Shown piece after piece: positions 1 through 11,070 of a stretch of 64,000 nt of DNA. Made by a program: the position numbers and the translations under genes. Origin of the DNA: Erodium maritimum. Taxonomy: Eukaryota; Streptophyta; Magnoliopsida; Geraniales; Geraniaceae. The stretch spans positions 71,470,523 through 71,534,522 of the forward strand of contig OY997589.1 of the NCBI GenBank assembly GCA_963921825.1. Direction: 5' to 3'. How positions within the stretch are numbered: the first letter of the stretch is position 1; every line of letters begins with the position of its first letter. The notes beneath the pieces are model-generated. The model worked only from the letters and a program-made list of their open reading frames with translations, made no database searches and had not been told where the DNA came from.

Positions 1-1370
1 CCACGACATTTACCCGACAACGATAGGAACATGCCGCTTGAAAGAATTTATTGTTCCCTTCCCCTTCAGCCACCCAATGTTTCTTTGCTCTTTGTCGCCA
101 GAACGCCTCTTGCTCCCCTAGCGCACGTTCATACTGAATTTGGAAGGCTTCACGTATATGCAGTCCCTACCGATCGGTCCTCCCATTCCACTTCGCAATA
201 TGACGTTGGCACCACTTAATATGATTAATATTCATCCGGAAGAGATTCCCACCCCAGTTATTCAGATTGATCCCCACCGTACGAATAACCTCTGAATTGG
301 AATTTTCGAACATTTATCCCGATGTTCTTGTACCACTTTCCCACAATCAGGGTCCCTTACCCATTGAGGTTCAAATATGAACTTCGGAGGGCCTCGATGA
401 GGACCTTTACGGGAAAAAGACAGAAGAATGGGCCAGTGATAAGAGGTCGTCGTACCCGTATTACGTAAGTCAAGATCCGGAAGGGAATAATAAAGCGATC
501 TAGATATCAAAGCTCTATCCAATCGAGCCTGTATACGGCTGGCATGGTTCCGTCCCCAGAACCATATATACTGATGACCAGTCATCGGCACATCCACTAA
601 CTGCAAATAATCTATAAGAGAGCAAAAATCTTCAATGAGGCTTATAGGGTAGCGACCTCCCGTTGTTTCACCTGGTTATAATATCACGTAAAAGTCCCCA
701 ATAAGAATCCAATTTGGGCGAGATGGGGTTTGCAAATGTCGAATCATCTCCCATGTTTTGAAAAGATGATCCCGACGAGTCTCCCCTTAGATACCCGTTA
801 GGCGTAGATTCGCATGGCCTAGAGCCGAGACTTCCACATCGATGAAATTCGTGTCGGACTCACGATAGCTCACAACAAGTCCCATGACCCAGAACAGAGC
901 TAACCCTCGACTAGACTCTAAATGCGGAACGCAGATAAAATCCTGAAAGCCCAATTATCTGCATAGGAGCGCATAATTCTAAGTAGAGAGAAATGTCTCA
1001 GATAGAAACAATAGATGAGGTTGATGATCCTTTAGTATATGGCGCAGATTTTGTTTGTGTAATCGAGATCTCATCCCTTGACAATTCCAAGGCAGTACCC
1101 GAAGATCTGGTTTTTTCGGCGCCGATGGAACAGTATTTGACCCTGGGTCCCAATTATGTTGTGAACCCAGGCCAGAGGCGGTCGGATTACGCGAATCAGT
1201 CAAAGGTGTCACCGGGGATGATGATGGTGATCCTAATGAAGGCGACGCCGACGACAAGGGGGTCGTCACATTCAAACGCTGCGATTGGAGTGCGTCTAAA
1301 TCTGGGGCGGAAATGGGTAAAGGGGAGGCGAGAGGCTCAACTGGAGAAAGAAGAGATTGACCGGAACTAG
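1..1370 (-). pseudogene. LINE (non-LTR retrotransposon) endonuclease fragment
   Basis: Read on the minus strand, 1275-979 encodes the start of an apurinic-type endonuclease (…RVLPWNCQGMRSRLHKQN…, then LLFLSETFLS). Degenerate coding follows through about 980-610 (LALFWVMG, NWILIGDF-like). The C-terminal part lies at 606-262 (DVPMTGHQYIWFWGR, then LDRALIS). The family nicks target DNA to prime reverse transcription. Stops and frameshifts break the frame, so this copy is dead. The same GHQYxWFxGR block occurs at 49160-49700, so both belong to one LINE family. The RT part would lie left of the window. Confidence 0.85.
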
Positions 1371-1699
1371 GCCGGGAGCTCGAAACAACATCAGATATGA
1401 GACAATCTAATACTAAATTATTTAAGCTCTAAAATAATTAATTTATTTTCTGTCCGCATGTTTTTTCTCAATGGTTTTTTACAAGAAATAATATAGTAAG
1501 GAAAACTTGATATTTAATGTTTTTATTGATATTTTGTTTTAGGAAAACCCTAAAAATAAGTCATCGAACGACTTTTATTTGTACTGACGTGCTTTGATGA
1601 TTTCTTTTTTCTCAAAAACAACCTTATATCTTTCGTTTATTATCAAAAAGTAACGACTTGCATTTAATATTTTATTTTTTCGTTATTTTGGATGGAAAA
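1371..1699. other. AT-rich spacer without recognisable features
   Basis: AT-rich DNA between the LINE fragment and the LTR. It has short T-rich runs and no ORF or clear repeat. It may include the LINE 5' leader or the host site of the LTR element. GAAAA directly precedes the LTR and would be its 5-bp duplication, but the other copy is lost. Confidence 0.4.
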
Positions 1700-2254
1700 T
1701 GTCACGCCCCAATTTCAGTAAACCGATCTCAAGACGTGAACGTTTAAAACAATAAAACATTTTAAAACATTTTACATAAATAACTTTATAATCACCCTTT
1801 GTTCATAAAAAATAATCATTTACAACTTAAAGGTACGTCCCAACAAATGGACAAAAAGCAAGGTATATGTCTCTAGACTCAAAATAAACCCAGAATCCCG
1901 CTCCTAGCTCTTCAAGCTTCAGAAGCTCACCTAGTCCAACCTGCGACCGGTACCTGTAGGAAAAGCAGCTAGGGGTGAGCGTTCGCTCACCACCACGGAT
2001 AACAGACTGACTACGGCATAATTAGCAGACAATGCCGGTAACACCAACAACCAACTCAACACCGGGGATCACTATCCCCAAACTCAAGTAACCCGACCGA
2101 CACCCACACAGTGATACTTTCCTCAGCCGACTCAACACTCGGACACGTAAAGTAGACCCGACACAATGATTGACGACCTCCTCCAAAGACACGGCAGACA
2201 ACCACGCAACACCCAAGATCACAAAGGATCGCACGCCAGCTGTTCAGTAACCCC

Positions 2255-2636
2255 TATCTCTCACGCGCTTTGCCTGTCCCGGTCAGGCCAGGCGGTCGAC
2301 CTGTCTCAGTAACCTCTCTCACTCACGCGCTTCCCCAACACAAAGTCGGGCCAGGCGGTCGACCTGTCTCAGTAACCTCTCTCACTCACGCGCTTTGCCA
2401 GTCCCGGTCAGGCCAGGCGGTCAACCTGTCTCACTCACGCGCTTTGCAAGCCCCGGTCAGGCCAGGCGGTCGACCTGTCCCACTCACGCGCTTTGCCAGT
2501 CCCGGTCAGGCCAGGCGGTCGACGTGTCTCACTCACACGCTTTGCCAGTCCCGATAAGGCCAGGCGATCGACCTGTCTCACGCACGCGCTTTGCCAGTCC
2601 CGGTCAGGCCAGGCGGTCGACCTGTCTCAGTAACCA
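2255..2636. repeat. Minisatellite 1 inside the LTR
   Basis: About seven units of roughly 49 or 65 bp share the core GTCAGGCCAGGCGGTCGACC followed by TGTCTC and CACGCGCTTTGCC. The related LTR at 62172 has about one unit (62800-62825), so the array grew in this copy or shrank in the other. Frames open through it only because the units repeat. Confidence 0.9.
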
Positions 2637-2679
2637 CAATAACAATCACAAGCAAGTTCAACAAACAACAACAACACAG

Positions 2680-3150
2680 GTTCAACACTCCACAGGCACT
2701 CATGGCCACCCAAGACACACTGACAATAACTCACGGGCTCAACAACCCCACGGGCACTCACCGCCACCCAAGAAACACCAACAATAAAGACACGGGTTCA
2801 ACAACCCCACGGGCACTCACGGCCACCCAAGACACACAAACAGTAAAGACACGGGTTCAACAACCCCACGGGCACTCACGGCCACCCAAGACAGACCAAC
2901 AGTAACTCACGGGCTCAACAACCCCACGGGCACTCACGGCCTCCCAAGACACACCAACAGTAACTCACGGGCTCAACAACCCCACGGGCACTCATGGCCA
3001 CCCAAGACACCAACAGTAAAACACGGACTCTCATGGCCACCTAAGACACCAACAATAAAACACGGGCTCTCATGGCCACCCGAGACACCAACAATAAAAC
3101 ATGGGCTCTCATGGCCACCCAAGACACACAGTAAAGTACGGCTCTCATGG
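2680..3150. repeat. Minisatellite 2 inside the LTR (58-bp unit)
   Basis: Eight or so units carry CAACAACCCCACGGGCACTC and GGCCACCCAAGACACACCAA. Adjacent copies at 2911 and 2969 are 58 bp apart. Units from about 3000 on are shortened. The counterpart at 63000-63360 in the second LTR has a 57-58 bp period. Confidence 0.9.
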
Positions 3151-3169
3151 CCACCCAAGACATAACTAC

Positions 3170-3335
3170 ACAATCAACCACCGGGCATAACCAATGCCTC
3201 CAGCAGTTCTAATATCAACAGTTTCACAATCAACCTCCGGGCATGGTCATATGCCTCCAGTACTCCTAATATCGATAAGTTCGCAATCAACCTCCGGGCA
3301 TGGTCATATGCCTCCAGTAAATCTAACATCGATAA
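3170..3335. repeat. Minisatellite 3 inside the LTR
   Basis: Three units of about 57-60 bp share CAACCTCCGGGCATGGTCAT followed by ATGCCTCCAGTA. A single related unit is present near 63375-63410 in the second LTR. Confidence 0.85.
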
Positions 3336-5011
3336 GTTCTCTGCTCCTACGAAAGTACTAAGTGTCACATGCATTGCTCAGGTTCGATACATTCCCGTAT
3401 AATGTCTTTCCAATATTCGATAAACCTACTTAACCCACGACACCCCAGTGTCACATGCATTTCTACTGTTAACTTTCCCTAATAAGGCCAGAGATCCGGC
3501 TACTTTTCCCTACCTCGTATAAGTTCTCCAAAAGCTAACCAACAAGCTCCGTCGTGATCTCAGTCACTCGCCTAGCTTTCCTTTCCCTCGGTCTGCAGCA
3601 CGATCTAATAAGAACACAATTTTTAAACGCTTTTAAACTTGCAGGCATAAACTGAATTTTAATAAACCTGACGCCCAAAAGTAACCCCGACAATGTCGAT
3701 CACTCCCAAACTCCCCAATTACTCGACATTGTCGATATTGGACCCGGAAAGGCCCGATTCGCCCGACACGGCGAATCTGCCTGGGTTTTGAAAACGCCCT
3801 TCCAGGGCTCCGAAAATTCCAGTTTCGTTTCTACGGTCTTAGAATAATTCAAGGGTTCCTAAGCACTCGACGGAATCGAATTCCGACTTCCGAGTCATTT
3901 AATTAGCATTTAAAGTTTCTAAACCCGACAATTACAACTTTCACAATTTAATTCCAAATTTCAATCCGGTTTTGGATTAAAGACCCGGGGAACGTTCTAA
4001 ACCACCCGAACAAGAAACCCTAAAACCCGAGCACGTGGGCCCCACCCGGCCAACCTTGGCCGTGGGTGGATAGGGCCAAAAATGGGCCCGGCCCACCATG
4101 GTGGTGGCCGCCCCTAGCTCCGGCCAGCCAACCCACATGGTGTCCAGCCACCCCCCTATGGTGGCCGGAGCTCCTTCCGAGCTCCCGGTCGTCGAAAAAC
4201 GTCCCCCTTCACCCCAAAAAGTCTCCAAAACGTCTCCAACGATCCCCCATCCTCAATACAACTCTAAACTACTCATTTTAACCAAACCCTAACATTTGAG
4301 ATTAACCAAAACGAAGATCAGTTTGGTGATTACCGTAGAGGAAGACGAGGGGAGTTCGATTCTTGCAACGTTGAGACGATCCAAAGGTTGAGTGCTCGTG
4401 AATAGTGCCCCAAACCCTAGCTTTCTCTCCCTTCTCTCTTCTTCTCCTTCTCCTTCTCTCTTTAAACCTCTCTCTTCTTTTTCTATTTTTTTTCCTTTTC
4501 TTTTTGTCTTGGCCGAACCCCCCTATAACCCTCACCTTTCATTTCCCCCCCAAAACCTAACACCACCACTTGTTTGACAAGTGGCAAGGTGGGTCCCACA
4601 CCTTTTTGGAAAACTATCTACTAGATATTTTCCAATCAGATTCGCGAAAATCGGACGTTTCGGGCCCCGAACGGGCACTTTTTCCAAGAAGTTACGAAAC
4701 TTTGCGGGCTACAAGGAAACGGCTCAACTAAGACCGCTGCGACGACGGCTAAGCTTTTTGGATTCAAAACGGTCCTCGAATGGACCAAAATGTCGCTCGA
4801 TTGACTTTTCCAGCGAAAAGTCAACATTTCCCAAATTGATCAGAAAGTTGCCCTGAGTCCCCCGAAACTCAATTTGGTCAATATCGGGTCAATTTAAGTC
4901 CGGTATGACCCTCGGGGTCAAATTTAGGTTCAATCAAGTGTCTGCTGAAATTTTTTAAAATTTTTCTGTTTTTCGCAGATTTGACTGCGTTAACCGGGAG
5001 TGGTTATTACA

Positions 5012-6600
5012 ATCTACCCCCCTTGGAGGAATTTCGTCCGCGAAATTTAAAACAACGTACTTCAGGAGTCGAAACGGTCGGGGTACTTCGCGCGAACCTC
5101 GTCCTCGCGTTCCCAAGTCGACTCGGCCTCGTGGTGTCCCCACAACACCAGTTCTAAGCGGATAACCCTTCCGCGCAAGACCTGCTCTCGTGGATCCTTT
5201 TCCCATATCGGTTTCTCCTTATACAGGACATCACCCGTTACCTCGACATCCGCCCACTCAAGACGTACTCAAGACCTCGAAAGGCCCGATACACCGCGGG
5301 GCTAACCCGCCTCCGCCGCGGTTGAAACGCACCAGTCCACCCTTCGGACTCATCTCTAGGGATACATGACCACCGACTGCTGACTCGAGAGGTCGGCGCC
5401 GTCTATCAGCATAGCTCCTGCTGACTCTGCGCGGTCTTCAACCGCTCATGCTTCGGCACGACCGACTCAGCTGTCTCTCGGTCCAGTTCTAGACCCAGTA
5501 AACTCTTATTCCTCATTTCTGTCCAGCACACGGGCGATCAACCCGGCCTACCATACATCGCTTCGAACGGTGCCATCATGATACTGGCCTGAAAGCTGTT
5601 GTTGTAGGCGAACTCGGCTAACCTCTCACGACACCCATCGTGACGTGCCCCCATTTCCACTGTGCAACCGGTAGTGGCTGCACTAATCCAGCGGGACGCT
5701 GTTGTTCGTCTCTCACCTTTTGACAAGTGAGGCACCGCGATACTAACTCCGCGACCGCTCTCCGCATCCCGCTCCACTACAAACCTCCACGATACCGTAA
5801 CTCCCAATTAGCACGACGATCCCAGCCCTCGGCTTCAACACCGCCGGCAACTCTCTCCTGGATCTCCGTCGTCTCCACATCCACCGACTGCTGCCTCTAT
5901 CCCCCTGCCAAGCCGGGTGGGCTGAGTCACCAAGAAGTACATGGCCACGCCGCCAGTAACCTCTTCTAGCTCTAACCCGAGCGTGCCCAGTTCCCATATC
6001 ATGTCCCACTCTCGGACTGATATGTTAGCAAGACTCGGGACCGACTTCCTACTCAGGGCGTCGACAACCACGTTTTCCTTACCCGGATGGTAGTGTAGCT
6101 CAAAGTCGTACTCCTCGAGTAGTCCCATCCATCGCCGCTGGCGCGTATTCAGGTCTCGTTGGGAAGAGATGTACTTAAAGCTCTTATGACTCCGAGAACA
6201 CCTGAAATCGCTCGTCGCCAGTAACAGTCGGTATTGGCTCAGCACTTCGCCATCCAATCCATTCCCAAGATTACGTTAAAAGTTGTCATTCCGTAAGTAT
6301 CCTTCCCACGGACACACGCACCAGCTCAGTCGCTGCCGAACTTCACGGAACCTCGTGGTCTCTCTAAGACCTCGCTCCTCTACCGTTATCGTGCTTACCA
6401 ACTCCGAACATACCCGAATCCTCGGGGTGAGGACTCGATCCAGCATCAGGGCTCTTGAGCCCTCTCTCGAACCTCTTGTATCGGTTCGCTTCTCCAACTC
6501 TGCAGGCACGACAGACCCTAGTCAACACCACCCCACCACTAACCGGCGTGTCCAGACGCAGGGGTGGACTCAACGGCTCTAAACTCAGCCCCAACCTCTT
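5012..6600 (-). pseudogene. Degenerate chromovirus polyprotein (protease, RNase H, integrase and chromodomain pieces)
   Basis: On the minus strand, in element order: 6594-6480 resembles the end of the aspartic protease region (GGVVLTRVCRACRV). 6257-6040 is the RNase H end (SSQRDLNTRQRRWMGLL, then HYHPGKENVVVDALSRKS). 5625-5540 is integrase (LAEFAYNNSFQASIMMAPFE). 5220-5055 is a chromodomain-like tail (EQVLRGRVIRLELVLWGHHE, then TWE…YPDRF). The order protease-RNase H-integrase-chromodomain followed by polypurine tract and LTR is that of plant chromoviruses, probably the Tekay group. The reverse transcriptase between protease and RNase H is missing and frames are broken, so the copy is inactive. 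No 5' LTR follows. Confidence 0.8.
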
Positions 6601-6706
6601 AGCACAACTCGACGAACAAACGAGTGTGAATTTAATTATATAAAGCTATATATAATCAGTTAAAAAGTGTATATATATTTTCTAATCATACATACAACAC
6701 AAAAAC

Positions 6707-6905
6707 TCCTTAGCTGAGTTGGTAAAAGGCACAGCCTTTGGTGCCATGAGGTCAGGGGTTCGAACCCCATGGTGTGCGCGGGCTGGCGGAGCGGTGTGGC
6801 GGGTCGGGCGGGTCTGGACGCGTGCGTGGCGGGTCAAGCGGGTCCAGGCGGTGACGTGGCGGGTGACGTGGCGGACGCTGGTTAGATTGATATTTTTTTA
6901 TTAAT
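6707..6905 (+). mobile_element. tRNA-derived SINE-like unit
   Basis: An internal RNA polymerase III promoter is visible: box A-like TAGCTGAGTTGGTAAAAGGC at 6712-6731 and box B GGTTCGAACCC at 6757-6767, separated by tRNA-like sequence. The flanks do not pair as an acceptor stem, so it is not a functional tRNA. Downstream is a GC-rich body with repeats of GTGGCGGGT, then a T-rich end. I did not find convincing target duplications. It abuts a CACTA end at about 6914. Confidence 0.6.
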
Positions 6906-6913
6906 CTATTATT

Positions 6914-7160
6914 ACACTTGGGAGACGGATTGGATCCGTGGCTAGAGTGACAACCTTGGGTGACGGATACACTTGGGTGACAGATTGGATCCGTCACCTA
7001 AGTTTTTACCCTACCGACGGATGCGTACATCCGTCGGCCAAATACTTGGCCGACGAGACTTGGCCGACGGATGCATCCGTCACCTAAGAACTTGGGAGAC
7101 GGATACGTCCTCTTAGGTGACGGATCCAATCCGTCTCCCAAGTGCTGATTTGCAGTAGTG
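6914..7160. mobile_element. CACTA end fragment (right terminus)
   Basis: The fragment ends in TTTGCAGTAGTG, the inverse of CACTACTGCAAA, which matches the CACTACTGC ends of the large CACTA element at 13935. Before it are several inverted GACGGAT/ATCCGTC motifs typical of CACTA subterminal regions. No matching left TIR is visible, so it is either a truncated element or a short derivative with a decayed left end (CACTTGGGAG). Confidence 0.65.
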
Positions 7161-7199
7161 TACAAACCATGTTTATAACATGTACCGATTTATACACCG

Positions 7200-8062
7200 T
7201 AATTATTAAATCTTATACCATAAATACTAAACCCTGATTGATAAACCCTAAATGGTAAACACTAATTACTAAACCCTAATTGCTAAACCTCGAACAATAA
7301 ACCCTAACTGGTAAACCATAAATACTAAACCTTAAACACTAAACCCCTAAATGGTAACTCTAAATGCTAAACCATAATCTCTAAATATCAAACCCTAAAT
7401 ACAAAACCCTAGTTTCTAAACATTAATTTCTAAACACTCTAATAATAAGCCTTAATTGGTCAACCATAAATGTTAAACCCTAAATATTAAACCTTAAACA
7501 TTGAATCCATAAAAGCTAACCCTAAATGGTAAACACTAAACCCTGATTGATAAACCCTAAATGGTAAACACTAATTACTAAACCCTAATTGTTAAACCTC
7601 GAACAATAAACCCTAACCGGTAAACCTTAAATGTTAAACCCTAAATACTAAACCCTGATTGATAAACCCTAAATGGTAAACATTAATTACTAAACCCTAA
7701 TTGCTAAACCTCGAACAATAAACCCTAACTGGTAAACCTTAAATGCTAAATCATAAATATTAAACTTTAAACACTAAACCCCTAAATGGTAACTCTAAAT
7801 GCTAAATCATAATCTCTAAATATCAAACCCTAAATGCTAAACCCTAGTTTCTAAACATTAATTTCTAAACCCTCTAATAATAAGCCTTAATTGGTCAACC
7901 CTAAATGTTAAACCCTAAATACTAAACTAAACATTGAATCCATAAAAGCTAACCTAAACATAAAACTCTCAATGATAAACCCTAAATTAGCAATCATATA
8001 TACTAAACTCTAAATGAAATGTTAACCCCTAAATACTAAAACCTAAATGGAAACCCTTTTTA
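7200..8062. repeat. Degenerate telomere-like array
   Basis: A long run of 12-15 bp units built on TAAACCCTAA with diverged spacers such as ATGGTAAACACTAATTACTA. The core resembles the plant telomere repeat CCCTAAA. A higher-order repeat is present: blocks starting at about 7339 and 7773 match in order with a 434-bp offset, and the segment with CTCGAACAATAAACCC occurs three times. This is an old interstitial array, not a chromosome end. Confidence 0.85.
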
Positions 8063-8520
8063 TAGGGTTAACCTATTTTAGTATGATTTACAAACAATTT
8101 TCTTAGTTTGTGACCTATCCTAACACTTGATTGTCGATTTTTGTTCATGCTTCAGAGTATACAATATTAATCTTGATGGGGAGACCTTGGAAAAAGAAAA
8201 ATATTGGTGCAAGAGCGAATCAATCAAAGTTCAAACGTAGGGGGAATGAGCAAATTGCAGAATTTGTCAAGAAAATGGGAGATCTGTCTAGATGCTAGCA
8301 AGCAATGTGCTCCTAAATTAATATAATCTTGTGGTATTACAATATTACCCCTTATTAGCTGTAAAATATCTAAAGTAAATGCGAAAATCTAACTAATCAC
8401 GCTTCATTCCATCAATGAAGTTTTTAATCTCATCCACTAATTATCCCAATCCAATGCACCACATGAGTTCGTGTTTCATAAAAATTCATGTGATTTGTAC
8501 GTTAAAGTTTCATTTATATA
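8063..8520. other. AT-rich intergenic DNA
   Basis: No gene, RNA or clear repeat is visible. Short open stretches around 8160-8300 have no recognisable domain. The segment ends at a TA-rich run where the TA-flanked elements begin. Confidence 0.4.
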
Positions 8521-9090
8521 TATATAGAGAGGGGATAAGATTCATGTATAAGCTTGTATCTTTCGTATGAACTACAAACTAAAGGTTCGTACTTAAACAA
8601 AAATCATTAACGATGGAATCATTAATTCATATCTTTATAATTAATTTCGTAATCAATCACTCCGCCTCCCTTAAATTTCGGTGACCGTCCGATTCCCTAA
8701 ATTAATGGCCCAGATTGGTTTGTGTTTCCCACCATAAGATCAGTTTGTACCCGAAACCATATACACTAAATCCGCAAACCATATACACTAAATTTGCAAA
8801 ACACATCACACTTTTCGCACTCATATTCACACATCCACACACGTATTCAAAAACACATCAAAATATATGCAATCCACTACTTGTTAGAAAGCTCTTGAAA
8901 AAAATAAGAATATTGGCGCAAGAAAAAATGAAATCGGAGTTGAAACGAAACGGGAAAATCGAATTAATAAACTTGATTATAACAAAAAGGGGGGCATTTT
9001 CTGAGTGCGACACATGGCGCAATCTGGTTGAGTTCGCAGGTTCACACCATAATTCATGGTTCACACCTGATTGCTCTCCTATATATATAT
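8521..9090. mobile_element. Degenerate TA-flanked elements (families B and C)
   Basis: 8640-8760 matches the inner part of family B (AATCAATCACTCCGCCTCCC, then CGGTGACCGTCCGATTC, AATGGCCCAGATTGGTTT), seen better at 24660 and 40455. 9030-9087 ends with GGTTCACACCTGATTGCTCT next to (TA)n, the end of family C. The frame at 8715-9101 runs through these repeats and shows no domain. Confidence 0.55.
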
Positions 9091-9378
9091 ATAACGAGTA
9101 AATCAGGTGAGAACACATTCGTACGGTGTGAACCTAGAAACTCGCATATATAGTGGTTGCGGTTTCAGAAAATAGCATTCCCGTTTTGAAGTGAATATTC
9201 TAAGACAAAAAAATTCTCAAACCAGAAATGTTATTTTCTCAAACTAAAATGTTGTTTTCTCAAAAAAATCTCAAACTAGGATGTTGTTTTTCTCAAACCA
9301 TATTCGCGATTTACTCAAACCAAATTTGAGGTTTGTAGGTTCACAACGTAAAGGAGGTTCGCACCTGATTGTCCCCCA
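9091..9378. mobile_element. TA-flanked element, family C
   Basis: The left end AATCAGGTGAGAACACATTC and right end GGAGGTTCGCACCTGATTGT form inverted termini, with TA or TC/TA microsatellite outside. The interior has repeated TTCTCAAACTA motifs. The same layout occurs at 24975-25278. No coding capacity. Confidence 0.7.

Positions 9379-9442
<64 letters not shown>
9379..9442. repeat. TC/TA microsatellite
   Basis: CT dinucleotides followed by about 20 TA dinucleotides. It separates two TA-flanked elements and is probably their insertion target. Confidence 0.95.
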
Positions 9443-9443
<1 letters not shown>

Positions 9444-9706
9444 GCTGCTGATGCGCACGGTGCTAACAGTTTGGGCGCACAGTGCTAATAGGTTGGCCTA
9501 TTAGCACTGTGCGCGCCAAACTGTTAGCACCGTGCGCGCGCGTGGTCAACACGCTCACGCGCGCGGGCAGAGGCGCGCGCGCATCTGCCACGTGTCAGCA
9601 TCGCAAGCGCTCTGCTGACGTCACTTTGACCGCATCCTGTGGCTTAGATTGGTTCGTAGTTTGCACAATAAGGAGAGTTTTTACTGTATAGCCACCCTAT
9701 ATATAT
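9443..9706. mobile_element. TA-flanked GC-rich element, family A (partial)
   Basis: Contains AGTGCTAATAGGTTGGCC, a self-complementary GCGCGC-rich middle, then CACTTTGACCGCATCCTGTG and the terminal block GTTTGCACAATAAGG…TATAGCCACCC next to TA repeats. Other copies are near 24061, 24290, 36450, 39590 and 39983. The opposite end (GGTTGGTATCAGGTAAAAAC) is missing here. A 69-residue frame recurs in each copy because the DNA is conserved, so I do not treat it as a gene. Confidence 0.75.
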
Positions 9707-10822
9707 AGGTACACAATCCGTTGTAAATATATGCTTAAGTTGTAAAATGTAAATTATTTCTATTAGTAGGATTAGAAAAAATCTAAGGCTCATATTTGTT
9801 CAGCATCATCAATGGTAAATTTGTAATTATTATCAACTTTATATTTATTTTAGACATTTTATACTTATACAAGGTCAATAATGTCTTTTTGCCCTTTTAT
9901 TTCAACCTATCCAACTAACCCTATTTTGCATGTTCATGCCTCACGTCCTCTCTTCTCTGTTCGTCACAGCCTCTCGCGTAGCAGCACTGGCCGTCTCAAG
10001 CTTGGCCGTCGCTGGGTTCTGCTTCCGCCCGTACACCGACCAACTCCTCCGCAGCCTGATCGGAGGACCTCTCTTGCTGCAAGAGGCTCGCGAAACTTAT
10101 GTTCGTCGCGAAGCTCCAGAGTTACATGCCGAGCCGACATGGACGAACGGACGTAGCTCCTATTCGTCGCGAAGCCTCTCCGGAAACTTACTTCCCGATC
10201 AACAACTCGTGACGAGGAAAGCTTCGACCATAGCTCGTCGTCAAGGTGTTACAGACAAAGGTGGTTCTCGGTTCTCGTTTGTACATGCTCTGATCCTCTA
10301 TTTGATTTCTTTGGTTACTGTAACTGGTTTTGATGAATTCTGTGGGCATTTAATGATGGTTGAAGTCCAATGTTCTTTTTTGGGTGCATTTGTGGCCTTT
10401 GAGACTTTTTGGTGCTTCTGATTGTGGTTTCGTAGTGAAGTGATATTCAACAAAGTAGGCTATACAAAACTGAATGTATATATATAATTGTTATTGGAAT
10501 ATTGTGGTGTACTTCTTTTTAATTTAGAATTTTCTGAGTTATGGGTGTATGAGATTGTGAATTCAGGAAATGTATGATCTAGCTGTAAATGAATTTAGTA
10601 CTTGTACTTTTGAAAGGTTGTTGATATGGATTATCAGTTATATCTTCAATTGTTATGCTTTGTTGGCAAGAGTTTGGATTCTTCTGTAAGATCGTTTGGA
10701 TTCTTCTGTAACATCGTTTGGATTATGTTGTAATGGTACTCGCAAATTATGGTAATATTTATTGTAAAGTTTTGTAACATTATTTACAAATTACTGTAAT
10801 ATTGACTACAAATTACTGTAAT
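9707..10822 (+). other. Unassigned segment with a GC-rich open frame, possibly captured gene DNA
   Basis: Between TA-rich boundaries lies a frame at 9930-10421 that could encode 163 residues. I do not recognise it. Its first half is GC-rich with an alternating TTCGTCGCGAAGC motif (about 10100 and 10160). A possible splice donor (AAAGGTGGTT) lies near 10258 and T-rich sequence follows. This looks like a 5' exon plus start of an intron carried inside a mobile element. The repeated TTACTGTAAT units at 10680-10820 are AT-rich tandem sequence. Confidence 0.3.
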
Positions 10823-11070
10823 ATATATATAGAGAGGAGTGTGCTCACGTGTTACCTTTTATTATGTTGTTACTTGTTATCTTTTTGTAGACCATTGGAT
10901 GTATTATATACAATGGTTAATATGAACAATGACACTTAGTTGTAATTAATAGTAACTTTAATTCATTCTTGTAATTTCACATATACCAAGGGCATTTCTG
11001 CCATTTCAAACCTAATATTTACTAACCCTACTTACCCTCACATATTATACGATTCACATATTAATATTAA

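Larger units (their letters stand above)
1700..5011 (-). mobile_element. Long LTR of a Ty3/gypsy chromovirus (3' LTR, minus orientation)
   Basis: The left edge TGTCACGCCCC and right edge GGTTATTACA give a TG…CA unit of 3312 bp. Next to the right edge, 5012-5025 read on the minus strand is a purine run (AAGGGGGGTAGAT), the expected polypurine tract. This makes it the 3' LTR of a minus-strand element. A related LTR in the same orientation starts at 62172 and shares blocks such as 3668-3730 with 63775-63835. The LTR holds three tandem arrays (2255-3330) and a CT-rich stretch near 4420-4500. Short reading frames inside it do not look like genes. Confidence 0.85.

Noticed and set aside
2270..2905. 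Proline/arginine-rich repeat proteins
   Set aside because: The frames exist because minisatellite units in the LTR lack stops. There is no start context or domain, and they overlap in several frames.
6707..6780. Possible tRNA gene
   Set aside because: Box A and box B are present but the flanks do not form an acceptor stem and no clean anticodon arm is seen. A SINE is more likely.
7200..8062. True telomere or chromosome end
   Set aside because: The units are highly diverged and non-repetitive DNA continues on both sides.
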